Shown: piece after piece, positions 52,924 to 60,922 of the stretch
Layout of the letters: the number at the start of each line of letters is the position of its first letter
Numbering within the stretch: position 1 is the first letter of the stretch
Assembly (NCBI GenBank): GCA_963778385.1
Contig: CAVZUA010000056.1
Location: 248,001 to 312,000, forward strand
Direction of reading: 5' to 3'
DNA: 64,000 nt
DNA from: DATARH01 sp963778385
GTDB lineage: Bacteria; Pseudomonadota; Alphaproteobacteria; ATCC43930; CGMCC-115725
Notes under the pieces: generated by a model
What the model was told of the DNA's origin: nothing
What the model saw: only the letters and a program-made list of their open reading frames with translations
Databases searched by the model: none
Made by a program: the position numbers and the translations under genes

Positions 52924-53277
52924 ATGACCAACCAGTCCCTCGCCCAAACGCAAACATCAACCTCGACGACCACGGGTGTCTTTGTGCTGTCGAAGGCAAA
53001 GTCCGGTGTGACGCGCGACCAAGTCATGGCCATCATGCCCGCCGAGATACGCGCCACAGTTCAACTCTATCTCAACGGGAAGATCCGCGAATGGTACTCG
53101 CGCGAAGACGGCCGGGGGGCTGTCTTCCTGTTGAACACCAAAGACGTCGCAGAGGCGCGAGCTATCATGGAAGCTTTACCGCTGGCTAAAGCCCATCTGC
53201 TGGACGACGAGTACATTCCGGTAGGACCGCTCATGCCGCTGCGCCTTCTCACGGCGAACCCGTCCGTGGAGCAGTAA
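52924..53277 (+). CDS. Muconolactone-isomerase/YCII-like small protein
   Basis: 117 residues with a ferredoxin-like dimeric barrel: VFVLSKAKSGVTRDQVMAIM, LYLNGKIREWYSREDGRGAV, FLLNTKDVAEARAIMEALP. I recognise it as similar to small muconolactone delta-isomerase or YCII-related proteins, whose members often accompany SDR or reductase genes. CAGGAGTCC precedes ATG 52924. Upstream of a membrane protein gene on the same strand (55 bp). Confidence 0.75.
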   Translation: MTNQSLAQTQTSTSTTTGVFVLSKAKSGVTRDQVMAIMPAEIRATVQLYLNGKIREWYSREDGRGAVFLLNTKDVAEARAIMEALPLAKAHLLDDEYIPVGPLMPLRLLTANPSVEQ

Positions 53278-53332
53278 CGCGCCTGACCGCGGTGTTTAAG
53301 GCCGCGAAGTCAAAACCTGATCGGAGGCGATC

Positions 53333-53854
53333 ATGTCGCCGGAAACCCTTTTCCGAATTCACCTCGTCCTAGGCTACGTCGCTTGGCTGCTGTGCTTCAG
53401 CGCATACATTTGGCCAAGACTGAAGGTAACGGACCACGTCGACGCGCACCGCGCCATCGCTACGCTGCACAGCTTTCGTTTCTTCGGACTCGTCTTCATT
53501 CTTCCGGGCGTTGTCGGCAATTTGCCAGCGGGCTTTGCTACCTTCGCCGCCTACGGCGACTTCGCGACCGGGGTACTTGCCATGCTGGCGCTCCTCACCG
53601 TGAGGATACGTGCGCTCTTTTGGCTGTTTGTCGTCGCCTTCAATGTCGTGGGCGTCGCCGACCTCATCGTCGACTATTATAACGCCACCCAACTCGGCCT
53701 TCCGGCCCTGGCGGGCGAGTTGGGCGCCACTTATTGGATCCCGATCATCTACGTTCCCATACTGATGATCACGCACTTCGCCGCTCTCCGCCTTCTGGTG
53801 CGTCCTTTACTCAAGACGGACCAAGCGATCGCTGACATTGCGACCACAACGTAG
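53333..53854 (+). CDS. Small integral membrane protein
   Basis: 173 residues with four to five membrane helices (LVLGYVAWLLCFSAYIWPRL, FFGLVFILPGVVGNLPAGFA, VLAMLALLTVRIRALFWLFV, WIPIIYVPILMITHFAALRL). No recognised functional motif. Likely transcribed with the preceding gene. GGAGGCG precedes the ATG. Confidence 0.7.
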   Translation: MSPETLFRIHLVLGYVAWLLCFSAYIWPRLKVTDHVDAHRAIATLHSFRFFGLVFILPGVVGNLPAGFATFAAYGDFATGVLAMLALLTVRIRALFWLFVVAFNVVGVADLIVDYYNATQLGLPALAGELGATYWIPIIYVPILMITHFAALRLLVRPLLKTDQAIADIATTT

Positions 53855-54213
53855 TCCGAGCGCGTGGAGTAGGGCGGACCATGCCCGATCAGTGCAAACG
53901 GTCGCCTATTTTAGCGCACAAGCGCCGGCAGCCATACCGACTGGGAATAGCCGCTTTACACCCCGAACCGTACGGTCGCTAGTCGGCGCGGCACATGTCC
54001 TCTTGGGGCAGGACCGGTCGGCCAAGACAGCAACACGAGTGGCCGTTCAGCCTCAAACCGGACGCGTCGATCATAAATCCCGCCATACTTGTCAGTCCCA
54101 TTGTTCGATGCCCGACATTGCGAGAGGCGGGCCTTCGCCGCGCCCTGGTGACTCCTTTTCGGCGTCTGGATCGTCCTAGCTACATCGAAGCTCACGACAC
54201 AGGGGCGGAACCG
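53855..54213. other. Intergenic region before the SDR-sigma operon
   Basis: No gene. Presumably contains the promoter controlled by the ECF sigma factor encoded downstream; I could not assign a -35/-10 pair with confidence. Confidence 0.4.
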
Positions 54214-54972
54214 ATGAAGCTCAAAGGCAAGACAGTTGTTGTCACTGGCGGAAGCCGCGGCCTCGGCCTGGGACTGGTCGAAGCCCTGGTCGCAAACGGC
54301 GCCCAGGTGACGATCGTCGCCCGCAACGCCGATACGCTGGAGTCCGTCCGCGCCCGGCTGGACGTCGCCGTGATCGCGGCCGACGTGACGGATGAGAAGG
54401 CCGCCCAGCGCATCCTCGCGCACGTTCGCCCCCAGATCCTGGTGCTGAACGCCGGCGCGACGCCGCGTATGGGGCGGCTCGACCAGATCAGCTGGACTGA
54501 CTTCACCGCCACGTGGGAGACCGACGTCAGGGCGGGGCTCTATTGGCTTCAGGCGGCGCTCAACCTGCCGCTCGATCCGGGAAGCCGCGTTCTGGTGGGA
54601 TCGAGCGGCGCGGCCGTGAACGGCTCTCCACTGTCCGGCGGCTACGCCGGCGCCAAGCACATGCTCCGGTTCATGGCGAAATACGCGAATGGGTTCGCGG
54701 AGCAAAAGGGCCTGGGCATCCGCTTCCAGGCCATCCTGCCCATGCAGATCATCGGCGGGACCGGGGTCGGCGACGCTGGGGCTGACGCCTACGCCCGGGC
54801 TTTGGGCCTCAAGCGCGAGGCCTACCTGGCTCGGTTCGGCGCGCCGATGCCGCCCCGTCAGTTCGGCGACCACCTCGTCGCGGTGCTGGATGATCCGGCC
54901 TACTCTGTGGCCCTCGCTCTCAGCCTGAAGGGCGACACGGGTATCACAATCCTTGAGGGAGAAGCCGTTTGA
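54214..54972 (+). CDS. Short-chain dehydrogenase/reductase
   Basis: 252 residues. Rossmann motif TVVVTGGSRGLGLGLVE, LVLNAGATPRMG (NAG), catalytic serine in VLVGSSGAAVNGS and YxxxK in GGYAGAKHMLR. A full classical SDR with unknown substrate. The ATG at 54214 follows GGGGCGGAACC. The stop overlaps the sigma-factor start (TTGA), so the two are co-translated; the SDR is probably part of the sigma regulon. Confidence 0.9.
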   Translation: MKLKGKTVVVTGGSRGLGLGLVEALVANGAQVTIVARNADTLESVRARLDVAVIAADVTDEKAAQRILAHVRPQILVLNAGATPRMGRLDQISWTDFTATWETDVRAGLYWLQAALNLPLDPGSRVLVGSSGAAVNGSPLSGGYAGAKHMLRFMAKYANGFAEQKGLGIRFQAILPMQIIGGTGVGDAGADAYARALGLKREAYLARFGAPMPPRQFGDHLVAVLDDPAYSVALALSLKGDTGITILEGEAV

Positions 54973-55892
54973 GCGATGCTCCATCCCCACCGCCCACCGT
55001 GCGCCAAGCTCAACTCCTAACCCTCGCTGGCGAACTGCGCCCTGAGCTTCACCGCTACTGCGCGCGCCTTACGGGCTCGGTGATCGACGGCGAAGACGTG
55101 GTGCAGGACACTTTCGCCCGCGCCCTCGTCGCCCTCGACGAAGTGCAAGAGCTCCCACCTATGCGTGCTTGGCTGTTCCGGATCGCCCACAACCGGGCCC
55201 TGGACCTGATGCGCAGCCGCGCGATCCGCGCGGCCGAGCCCATCGAGGCGGCCCATGAGGTCGCCGATTTGGCGAGCGAGGATCCTGTGGAGATCGTGAT
55301 GAGAAGGGAGGCGGTCGAGACCGCGGTGTCGCGGTTCGTGGAGCTTCCGGCAGTGCAGCGCAGCGTAGTGATCCTCAAAGACGTGCTCGACCAGTCCTCG
55401 GAGGAAATCGCCGCCCTGCTCGACCTCACGGTCAACGCGGTGAAAGCCCACCTCGCCCGCGGCCGGGCTCGGCTCAAGGCGATCAACGCCCAGGCGCCGG
55501 CCCAGCCCGCACCGCGTCCGCCGTCACCCGCCGTGGCTCGCTACGTCAGCCTGTTCAACGGGCGCGACTGGGACGGGCTGCGCTCGATGCTGGCCGACGA
55601 CGTGCGGCTGGTTCAGTCGACCTATCCGCTGCGTGCCGGCGCCGCCAATGTTGGCATGTTCTTCGGGATCTATTCACGCAGCGCCCCGGTGCGGCTCGCT
55701 CCCGCCTGGCTCGACGGCCGCGAGGTGATCGCGGTCTATGACGGCCCTCATCAGGCCGTGAAACCCAGCTACCTGATGTGGCTGGAGTGGCGGGACGGCC
55801 GGATCAGCTTCATCCGCGACTACAAATACGTCCGCTATGTCGTCGATGACGCGGAGCTGATCCTGGCGCCGGAGCGAACCGCCCAAGGATGA
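54969..55892 (+). CDS. ECF sigma factor with C-terminal SnoaL-like domain
   Basis: 307 residues, TTG start at 54969. Sigma-2 region (about 20-90: LHRYCARLTGSVIDGEDVVQ, AWLFRIAHNRALDLMRSRA), sigma-4 (about 130-185: LPAVQRSVVILKDVLDQSS, EEIAALLDLTVNAVKAHLAR), then a SnoaL/NTF2-like domain (about 190-300: YVSLFNGRDWDGLRSMLADD, LMWLEWRDGRISFIRDYKY). ECF groups with such fused domains use them in place of an anti-sigma factor and usually control an adjacent oxidoreductase, here the SDR. Confidence 0.9.
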   Translation: MSDAPSPPPTVRQAQLLTLAGELRPELHRYCARLTGSVIDGEDVVQDTFARALVALDEVQELPPMRAWLFRIAHNRALDLMRSRAIRAAEPIEAAHEVADLASEDPVEIVMRREAVETAVSRFVELPAVQRSVVILKDVLDQSSEEIAALLDLTVNAVKAHLARGRARLKAINAQAPAQPAPRPPSPAVARYVSLFNGRDWDGLRSMLADDVRLVQSTYPLRAGAANVGMFFGIYSRSAPVRLAPAWLDGREVIAVYDGPHQAVKPSYLMWLEWRDGRISFIRDYKYVRYVVDDAELILAPERTAQG

Positions 55893-55948
55893 GCCGCGCC
55901 CAAGCAGACTTGATCGCCCCCGCGACAAGTATCGGAACAGACAGGAGG

Positions 55949-56512
55949 TTAGGTATTGACGCTAATGCCCAAGGACGTCGCCATGCCCGCCGCGTTCATG
56001 ATCTGCTGCGCATTGAAGCCCTGCCCGCGCAATTCGCTGAAGGTGCCGAAACTGAGGCCCGCTCTTGTGGCAAACTCGGTGTAGCCGAAGTTGGTCTGGT
56101 TGATCTTTCCGAGGTCGACAACAGAGAGATAAGCGTCCGCCTTGCGGCTAGCGGCCTCGTCCTGTGTCAGCCCGCCCGCCGCAACGATCCGGAAATTCTC
56201 CAACACCTTCGCCCAGGCCGCGCTGTCGGCGCTGGTGATGTTGGCACGCGCCAGCATCGCTTCCGCCTGCTTGGCCGGGTCCATCTTCGCAGGGTCTTCG
56301 GGGGCGATGCTCCATATCAACGCGCTCAGCCCTTCGGGGCCTGCCGCAGCCACGGTGGGATTGTTGTTCACGATGTCGCGTATCCGCCCCGCAATCTGAC
56401 CGACCGATGCGTTATCCGGCGGCAAGTGCAACTGACGCGACACCAGGTTGGTAATTTCCATCAGGTCGAGCGCCTGCGTGCCGGGGCCGGGAGTTTTGGG
56501 ATCGTCGGCCAT
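55949..56512 (-). CDS. Unrecognised helical protein
   Basis: 187 residues, acidic, mostly helical, no signal peptide: TQALDLMEITNLVSRQLHLP, VGQIAGRIRDIVNNNPTVAA, AKQAEAMLARANITSADSAA and TEFATRAGLSFGTFSELRGQ. GGGGAGCC precedes the ATG, which supports expression. Convergent with the sigma operon. I do not recognise the family. Confidence 0.6.
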   Translation of the reverse strand: MADDPKTPGPGTQALDLMEITNLVSRQLHLPPDNASVGQIAGRIRDIVNNNPTVAAAGPEGLSALIWSIAPEDPAKMDPAKQAEAMLARANITSADSAAWAKVLENFRIVAAGGLTQDEAASRKADAYLSVVDLGKINQTNFGYTEFATRAGLSFGTFSELRGQGFNAQQIMNAAGMATSLGISVNT

Positions 56513-57124
56513 GTCCGGCTCCCCTGGTGCCCGGCGAGGTTGATTTCCGGGATTCCGAATTCCGCGAAGGCCACGGCCATGCCGCTATCCAAGTCCGGCC
56601 AGCGGTAAAAGGAGCCCGAAGGATGGTGGGCGCGCAGCCGCGTGCGGGCTTCAACGCATCGGCGCTGCCGGCGACAGGCAATGCCGTTGCCGAAGGCTCG
56701 GCGGAGGGTTTTACTTCTCCAGCTAGCTGGAGAGGTGCGGCGGCCATGGCCGCCGAAGTGAAGTCTTGGTCGCCTGCCAGGCCAGGAAAATCGCCAATGG
56801 TCGTTTCCATCGTCATATCAAAATGCAAAGAATATGGACTGCAAGACGCAGCTAAATATTCCGGAGATCATAGGTTTGACCGGTTGAAAACCTCCTAATT
56901 CTTGCAAAAACTACTGATAAACAGGCGCTTAACTGGGATCTTATTGGTGAGGGGGCGACGGGGATTATTCGGAATTACCTTTACAAATCGTAAAGAACAG
57001 GCCTGGACAGCGAGTTGAAACAGCCTTCAGGCGGCGGCCGCACCGAAGGTGGAGGTAAAGCGCTGAAACGCTAATGGATGGCGCATCCGTTGAAATAGGA
57101 CCGGCCGTATGCTATTGTCATACA
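56513..57124. other. Intergenic region, ambiguous frames, AT-rich right half
   Basis: A minus-strand frame from 56828 (MHFDMTMETTIGDFPGLAG) and a plus-strand frame from 56527 overlap; neither is convincing, though a minus segment GLDSGMAVAFAEFGIPEIN looks coding, so a decayed gene is possible. The 56820-57000 stretch is AT-rich and holds no ORF. The right end has the TA promoter. Confidence 0.35.
57090..57123 (+). promoter_or_regulatory. Promoter and operator of the TacA/TacT locus
   Basis: TTGAAA (57090-57095), 17-bp spacer, TATTGT (57113-57118). The -10 is embedded in GTATG-N7-CATAC (57107-57123), a palindrome directly before the antitoxin ATG. Its position fits autorepression by the antitoxin-toxin complex. 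Confidence 0.6.
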
Positions 57125-57415
57125 ATGATCAATGAAACTGGAACACCTGCCGTGACCACATCGGTGCTGAGCGTGCGGCTGAGCAACGAAGAGCGCTTAT
57201 TGCTCGAAACGGCCTCTTCGCAGGCACGGACAAGTCTCAGCGACTTCGTGCGGCGCAAGGCGCTGGAGGCGGCCGAGGCGGATGTTCTCGAACGCCGCAT
57301 TATCACGATCCCTGCCAAGGATTGGGAGCGCTTTGAGGCATGGGTTAATTCCCCCGCGCGCGAGATTGCAGCGCTGAAGGAACTCCGCGAGCGCCTACCA
57401 ACGTGGCAGAGCTAA
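57125..57415 (+). CDS. DUF1778/TacA-type antitoxin
   Basis: 96 residues. N-terminal ribbon-helix-helix (VLSVRLSNEERLLLETASSQ, ARTSLSDFVRRKALEAAEAD) and the C-terminal toxin-neutralising segment IPAKDWERFEAWVNSPAREI, typical of antitoxins paired with GNAT toxins. The gene overlaps the toxin start by 13 bp. Confidence 0.9.
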   Translation: MINETGTPAVTTSVLSVRLSNEERLLLETASSQARTSLSDFVRRKALEAAEADVLERRIITIPAKDWERFEAWVNSPAREIAALKELRERLPTWQS

Positions 57416-57909
57416 GCGCGCCAAGGCCTCTTACCGAGGAAGACGGCCGCACGTCCTTCGATTGCGGGCGGGAGTCTTTGAACGGATGGTTTCGCCGTCA
57501 CGCCTGGCATAATCATACAGCGGGAATTTCCCGTACGAGCGTTATGTGCGACCGGGAGACGGGGCGCATCATCGGCTACGTGACCTTGAGCGCCGCGCAG
57601 ATTGAGCGCGAGTTCCTGGCCAAGGCGCAGCAACGCAACAAGCCCGACCCGGTGCCAGTGACGTTGCTTGGTCAGCTTGCCGTCGATCTGGCATATCAAG
57701 CGCAAGGGCACGCGCGGTCCCTGTTGCTCTTTGCCCTGACGACCGCGCTGCGCGCTTCGCGAGAGATCGGCAGTTTCGGCGTGGTGACGCACCCGGTCGA
57801 CGATAGCGTTCGCGCCTTCTATGCCCGGTGGGGTTTTCAAGACCTCCCCTTCGATCCAAAGCGGGCGATGATCGTCCGTATGGTCGATCTCGAGAAAAGC
57901 GGGTTTTAA
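57403..57909 (+). CDS. GNAT-fold acetyltransferase toxin (TacT-like)
   Basis: 168 residues, GTG start at 57403 inside the antitoxin gene. GNAT landmarks: FDCGRESLNGWFRRHAWHNH, IIGYVTLSAAQIE, the acetyl-CoA loop LAYQAQGHARSLLLFAL (Q/R-x-x-G-x-A) and FYARWGFQDLPFDPKRAMI with the catalytic-type tyrosine. TacT enzymes acetylate the amino group of charged tRNAs and stop translation. The pair looks complete and functional. Confidence 0.9.
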   Translation: MAELSAPRPLTEEDGRTSFDCGRESLNGWFRRHAWHNHTAGISRTSVMCDRETGRIIGYVTLSAAQIEREFLAKAQQRNKPDPVPVTLLGQLAVDLAYQAQGHARSLLLFALTTALRASREIGSFGVVTHPVDDSVRAFYARWGFQDLPFDPKRAMIVRMVDLEKSGF

Positions 57910-58119
57910 AGCCAGCAACGGGGTGAACTCCGGATGCCCAAGGTCAGCCTGCGAAGCTGTTCGGAAACTGCGCTGGATACCCGCTCCATAGCGAGCTCTT
58001 TGCCCGCTTCAAGGGACCTCTTCGCCACGTTCCCATCGATGAGCTGCCGTTTAAACTTGGCTGCTCGCGTTGAGAATTTTTTACAACCAAGACACCCATT
58101 CCCTTCCTGGCGCTTGAGG
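57910..58119 (-). other. Possible gene remnant next to IS21
   Basis: The minus strand reads AAKFKRQLIDGNVAKRSLEA then KELAMERVSSAVSEQLRRLT, a helical, charged segment without a start that continues into the IS21 end. It may be the tail of a gene cut by the element. Confidence 0.3.
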
Positions 58120-58240
58120 TGTACGCGGCGGTGGAATAGTCGGCCACGGAGCGGCGGCGTAGTGCGGCTGCGTGGCGGCGTAAAAGTCGGCCACTTGAGG
58201 AGAGGCTGTCCTTTTCGGTTTTCGGAAGGGACGGTCGGGG

Positions 58241-59740
58241 GTGTTTCAGGTGGAGGTATATGCGGCAGTTCGCCGGTATGTGCTCCTGGAGGGTCATAGC
58301 CGGCGGGAAGCGGCGGGAGTGTTCGGGCTGAGCCGGGACACGATCGCCAAGATGTGTCGGTTTTCGGTGCCGCCGGGTTACCAGCGGACGAAGCCACCGG
58401 AGAAGCCGAAGCTGGGGCCACTGACGCCGGTGATCGACGCGATCCTGGAGGCGGACCGCGGCGCGCCGGCCAAGCAGCGCCACACGGCCAAGCGGATTTT
58501 CGAGCGGTTGCGGGCCGAGTACGGGTATGCCGGCGGCTACACGGTGGTGAAGGATTACGTCCGGCTGCAGCGAACGCGGATGAAGGAAGCATTCGTGCCT
58601 CTGGCGCATCCGCCCGGGCACGCTCAGGTGGATTTTGGCCAGTGCATCGGCATCATCGGCGGCGTGCGCACGGTGATGCACGTCTTCTGCTTCGATCTTC
58701 CCCATTCCGACGCGCCGTTCGTGAAGGCCTATCCGGCGGAGACGACGGAAGCGTTCCTGGACGGGCACGTCTCGGCCTTTGCCTTCTTCGGCGGCGTGCC
58801 GCTGTCGATCCTCTACGACAACACCAAGCTGGCGGTAGCGCGGATCCTGGGCGATGGCCAGCGCACCCGGACCCGCGCTTTTACGGAGCTGGTCAGCCAC
58901 TTCCTGTTCCGGGACCGCTTCGGTCGGCCGGGCAAGGGCAACGACAAGGGGAAGGTGGAGGGGCTGGTGAAGTACACCCAGCGCACCTTCATGACCCCGC
59001 TGCCGCACGCGGCCTCGTTCGAGGTGTTGAACGCGGCGCTGGCGGAACGGTGTCGCGCGCGCCAGGGTGAACATGCTGGCCGGCATGCAGAGACGATCGG
59101 CGAGCGGCTTATGCGCGATCTGACGGTGCTCAGCGGCGTCCCCGAGGGGCTGTTCGAGCCTTGCGAGAAGAAGCCGGCCAAGGTGTCGTCGACCGGGTTG
59201 GCCCGCTATCGGATGAACGATTACTCGGTCCCGACCCGCTTTGCCTTCCAGAGTGTCCTGGTGAAGGGCTTCGTCGACGAGGTGGTGATTGTCGCCAGCT
59301 CGGAGATTATCGCCCGTCATGGGCGGATCTACGGCCGCGATCAGTTCGTGTTCGATCCCAAGCATTATCTGGCACTGCTGGAGCAGAAGCCCGGGGCGCT
59401 GGACCAGGCCGCACCGCTGCAGAGCTGGACCTTGCCCGAGGGTTTCCAGCGCATCCGCCGTCTGCTCGAGAGCCGCATGGGCAATCGTGGCAAGAAGGAG
59501 TTTATCCAAATTCTGCGGCTGATGGAGGTGTTCGAGGAAGCGATCGTAGCCGCCGCCGTCGTCGACGCCATGCAGCTCGGCGCGATCGGCTTCGACGCGG
59601 TCAAGCAACTCGTATTGGCCCGCATCGAGCGGCGTCCGCCCCGGCTCGACCTGGCCCGGTATCCCTATCTTCCCGCCGCCGAGGTGAAGACCACGGCGGC
59701 GGCCGATTATGCCGCTCTGCTGGGGCGGAGCGCAGCATGA
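58241..59740 (+). CDS. istA: IS21 transposase IstA
   Basis: 499 residues, GTG start at 58241. HTH (LEGHSRREAAGVFGLSRDTI), DDE core with first Asp in GHAQVDFGQCIGII, second in LSILYDNTKLAVARIL and Glu in KGKVEGLVKYTQRTF. The C-terminal part binds IstB. Full length for the family. Confidence 0.95.
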   Translation: MFQVEVYAAVRRYVLLEGHSRREAAGVFGLSRDTIAKMCRFSVPPGYQRTKPPEKPKLGPLTPVIDAILEADRGAPAKQRHTAKRIFERLRAEYGYAGGYTVVKDYVRLQRTRMKEAFVPLAHPPGHAQVDFGQCIGIIGGVRTVMHVFCFDLPHSDAPFVKAYPAETTEAFLDGHVSAFAFFGGVPLSILYDNTKLAVARILGDGQRTRTRAFTELVSHFLFRDRFGRPGKGNDKGKVEGLVKYTQRTFMTPLPHAASFEVLNAALAERCRARQGEHAGRHAETIGERLMRDLTVLSGVPEGLFEPCEKKPAKVSSTGLARYRMNDYSVPTRFAFQSVLVKGFVDEVVIVASSEIIARHGRIYGRDQFVFDPKHYLALLEQKPGALDQAAPLQSWTLPEGFQRIRRLLESRMGNRGKKEFIQILRLMEVFEEAIVAAAVVDAMQLGAIGFDAVKQLVLARIERRPPRLDLARYPYLPAAEVKTTAAADYAALLGRSAA

Positions 59741-60555
59741 CCGCCGCTCCGCCCCAGGTGCTGCTCGCCCATCACTTGAAGACGCTAAAGCTGCCAACTT
59801 TCCTGCGCGAGTACGACAAGGTCGCCGGCGAGTGCGCCCGGGAGGGCGTCGATCATCCCCGGTATCTGCTGCGCCTCGCCGAGCTGGAGCTGATCGATCG
59901 CGAGCGTCGTCTCGTCGAACGGCGTATCCGCGATGCCCGCTTCCCGGCGGTGAAGAGCCTGGATACCTTCGACTTCACCGCCATGCCCAGCCTCAACAAG
60001 CCTCTGGTATTGGAGCTGGCGCGCTGCGAGTTCGTCGTCGCCCGCGACAACATCATCGTGCTCGGCAACAGCGGGACGGGGAAGACCCACATTGCCCTGG
60101 CCCTCGGCCTGGCGGCCTGCCAGCGCGGTTTCTCGGTTACCTTCGCCACTGCCGCCGGCCTCGTCCACCAGCTCCAGGAGGCGCGCGACGAGCGGCGACT
60201 GTTGCGGCTGCAGCAAAACCTGGCCGCCGCAAAGCTGCTGATCATTGATGAACTGGGCTACGTCCCGCTCTCCCAAACCGGGGCGGAGCTGTTGTTCGAG
60301 GTCTTCAGTCAGCGCCATGAACGAAGCTCGACGATCGTTACCTCCAACCTGCCGTTCGAGGAATGGACCAGCGTGTTCGGCTCCGAGCGCCTGACCGGCG
60401 CGCTGCTCGACCAACTCACCCACCACGTCCACATCCTGGAGATAAACGGCAACTCCTATCGCCTGAAACACTCCAAGGCCCAACGGCGACGCCAGCTCGC
60501 TCAGGATGCCGGTCTCGCGGTCGATCCGGACACCGGCGAAATCCTCGACAACTGA
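59737..60555 (+). CDS. istB: IS21 helper ATPase IstB
   Basis: 272 residues, AAA+ (DnaC-like). Walker A VLGNSGTGKTHIAL (110-117), Walker B KLLIIDELGYVPLS, sensor SSTIVTSNLPFEEWTSVFG. It loads IstA on target DNA. The ATG overlaps the istA stop (ATGA). The start at 59737 is chosen over a much longer in-frame extension that lies within istA. Confidence 0.95.
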   Translation: MTAAPPQVLLAHHLKTLKLPTFLREYDKVAGECAREGVDHPRYLLRLAELELIDRERRLVERRIRDARFPAVKSLDTFDFTAMPSLNKPLVLELARCEFVVARDNIIVLGNSGTGKTHIALALGLAACQRGFSVTFATAAGLVHQLQEARDERRLLRLQQNLAAAKLLIIDELGYVPLSQTGAELLFEVFSQRHERSSTIVTSNLPFEEWTSVFGSERLTGALLDQLTHHVHILEINGNSYRLKHSKAQRRRQLAQDAGLAVDPDTGEILDN

Positions 60556-60569
60556 TCCAACCGAGCCGC

Positions 60570-60611
60570 CGATATATGGAGAGGGCCCCGCGGGGCCCTC
60601 TCCATATATCG
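60570..60611. repeat. 42-bp perfect palindrome inside IS21, after istB
   Basis: Arms of 21 bp with no loop, beginning CGATATATGGAGAGGGCCCC; the right half is the exact reverse complement, centred between 60590 and 60591. It starts 15 bp after the istB stop, so it may be the transposase terminator or protect the element from read-through. Confidence 0.9.
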
Positions 60612-60679
60612 ATCAACCGCAGCCCCAATGGCCGACTGTTACTCCGCCCCGATGGCCAGCTTTCCGTCCGCCGTTGACA

Positions 60680-60922
60680 CGTGAAGTCGCTCTGCGGTTG
60701 CCCGCGCGATTCAACCATGTTTCTTGTTTTGTTCGCAAGGTCCCTCCGAGCTTCGGGTCACGAAGGATAGCTCGGTCGCCAAGGTCGAGCGTCGGGTAAG
60801 GCTTCACTAAGCCGCCTCTGGCCGGAGACTCGTTGCAACGAGCAGGATGCGCCGATTGTGTTGAAAAACTAAGGATTGCGCGGGTTCTTGGTCGCTGATT
60901 CACTCTGGTCGTTAAGAGCGGG
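60680..60922. other. Intergenic region with dispersed repeat copy 3
   Basis: No gene; contains the repeat at 60752-60828 and the leader of the IS1182-type gene. Confidence 0.45.
60752..60828. repeat. Dispersed intergenic repeat, copy 3
   Basis: Reads GGGTCACGAAGGATAG, GTCGAGCGTCGGGTAAG, TTCACTAAGCCGCCTCTGGC; aligned with copy 1 at 33718-33792. Confidence 0.55.

Larger units (their letters stand above)
58120..60679 (+). mobile_element. IS21 family insertion sequence, intact
   Basis: About 2.56 kb. Ends TGTACGCGGCGG (left) and, read inward, TGTCAACGGCGG (right), each followed by internal repeats of AGTCGGCCA. Carries istA and istB overlapping by ATGA. No clear target duplication was found beside the ends. 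Confidence 0.85.

Noticed and set aside
53995..54213. N-terminal extension of the SDR
   Set aside because: The Rossmann fold begins at 54214 with a ribosome site; the extension has intergenic composition.
57944..59797. 617-codon minus-strand frame
   Set aside because: Antisense shadow of istA.
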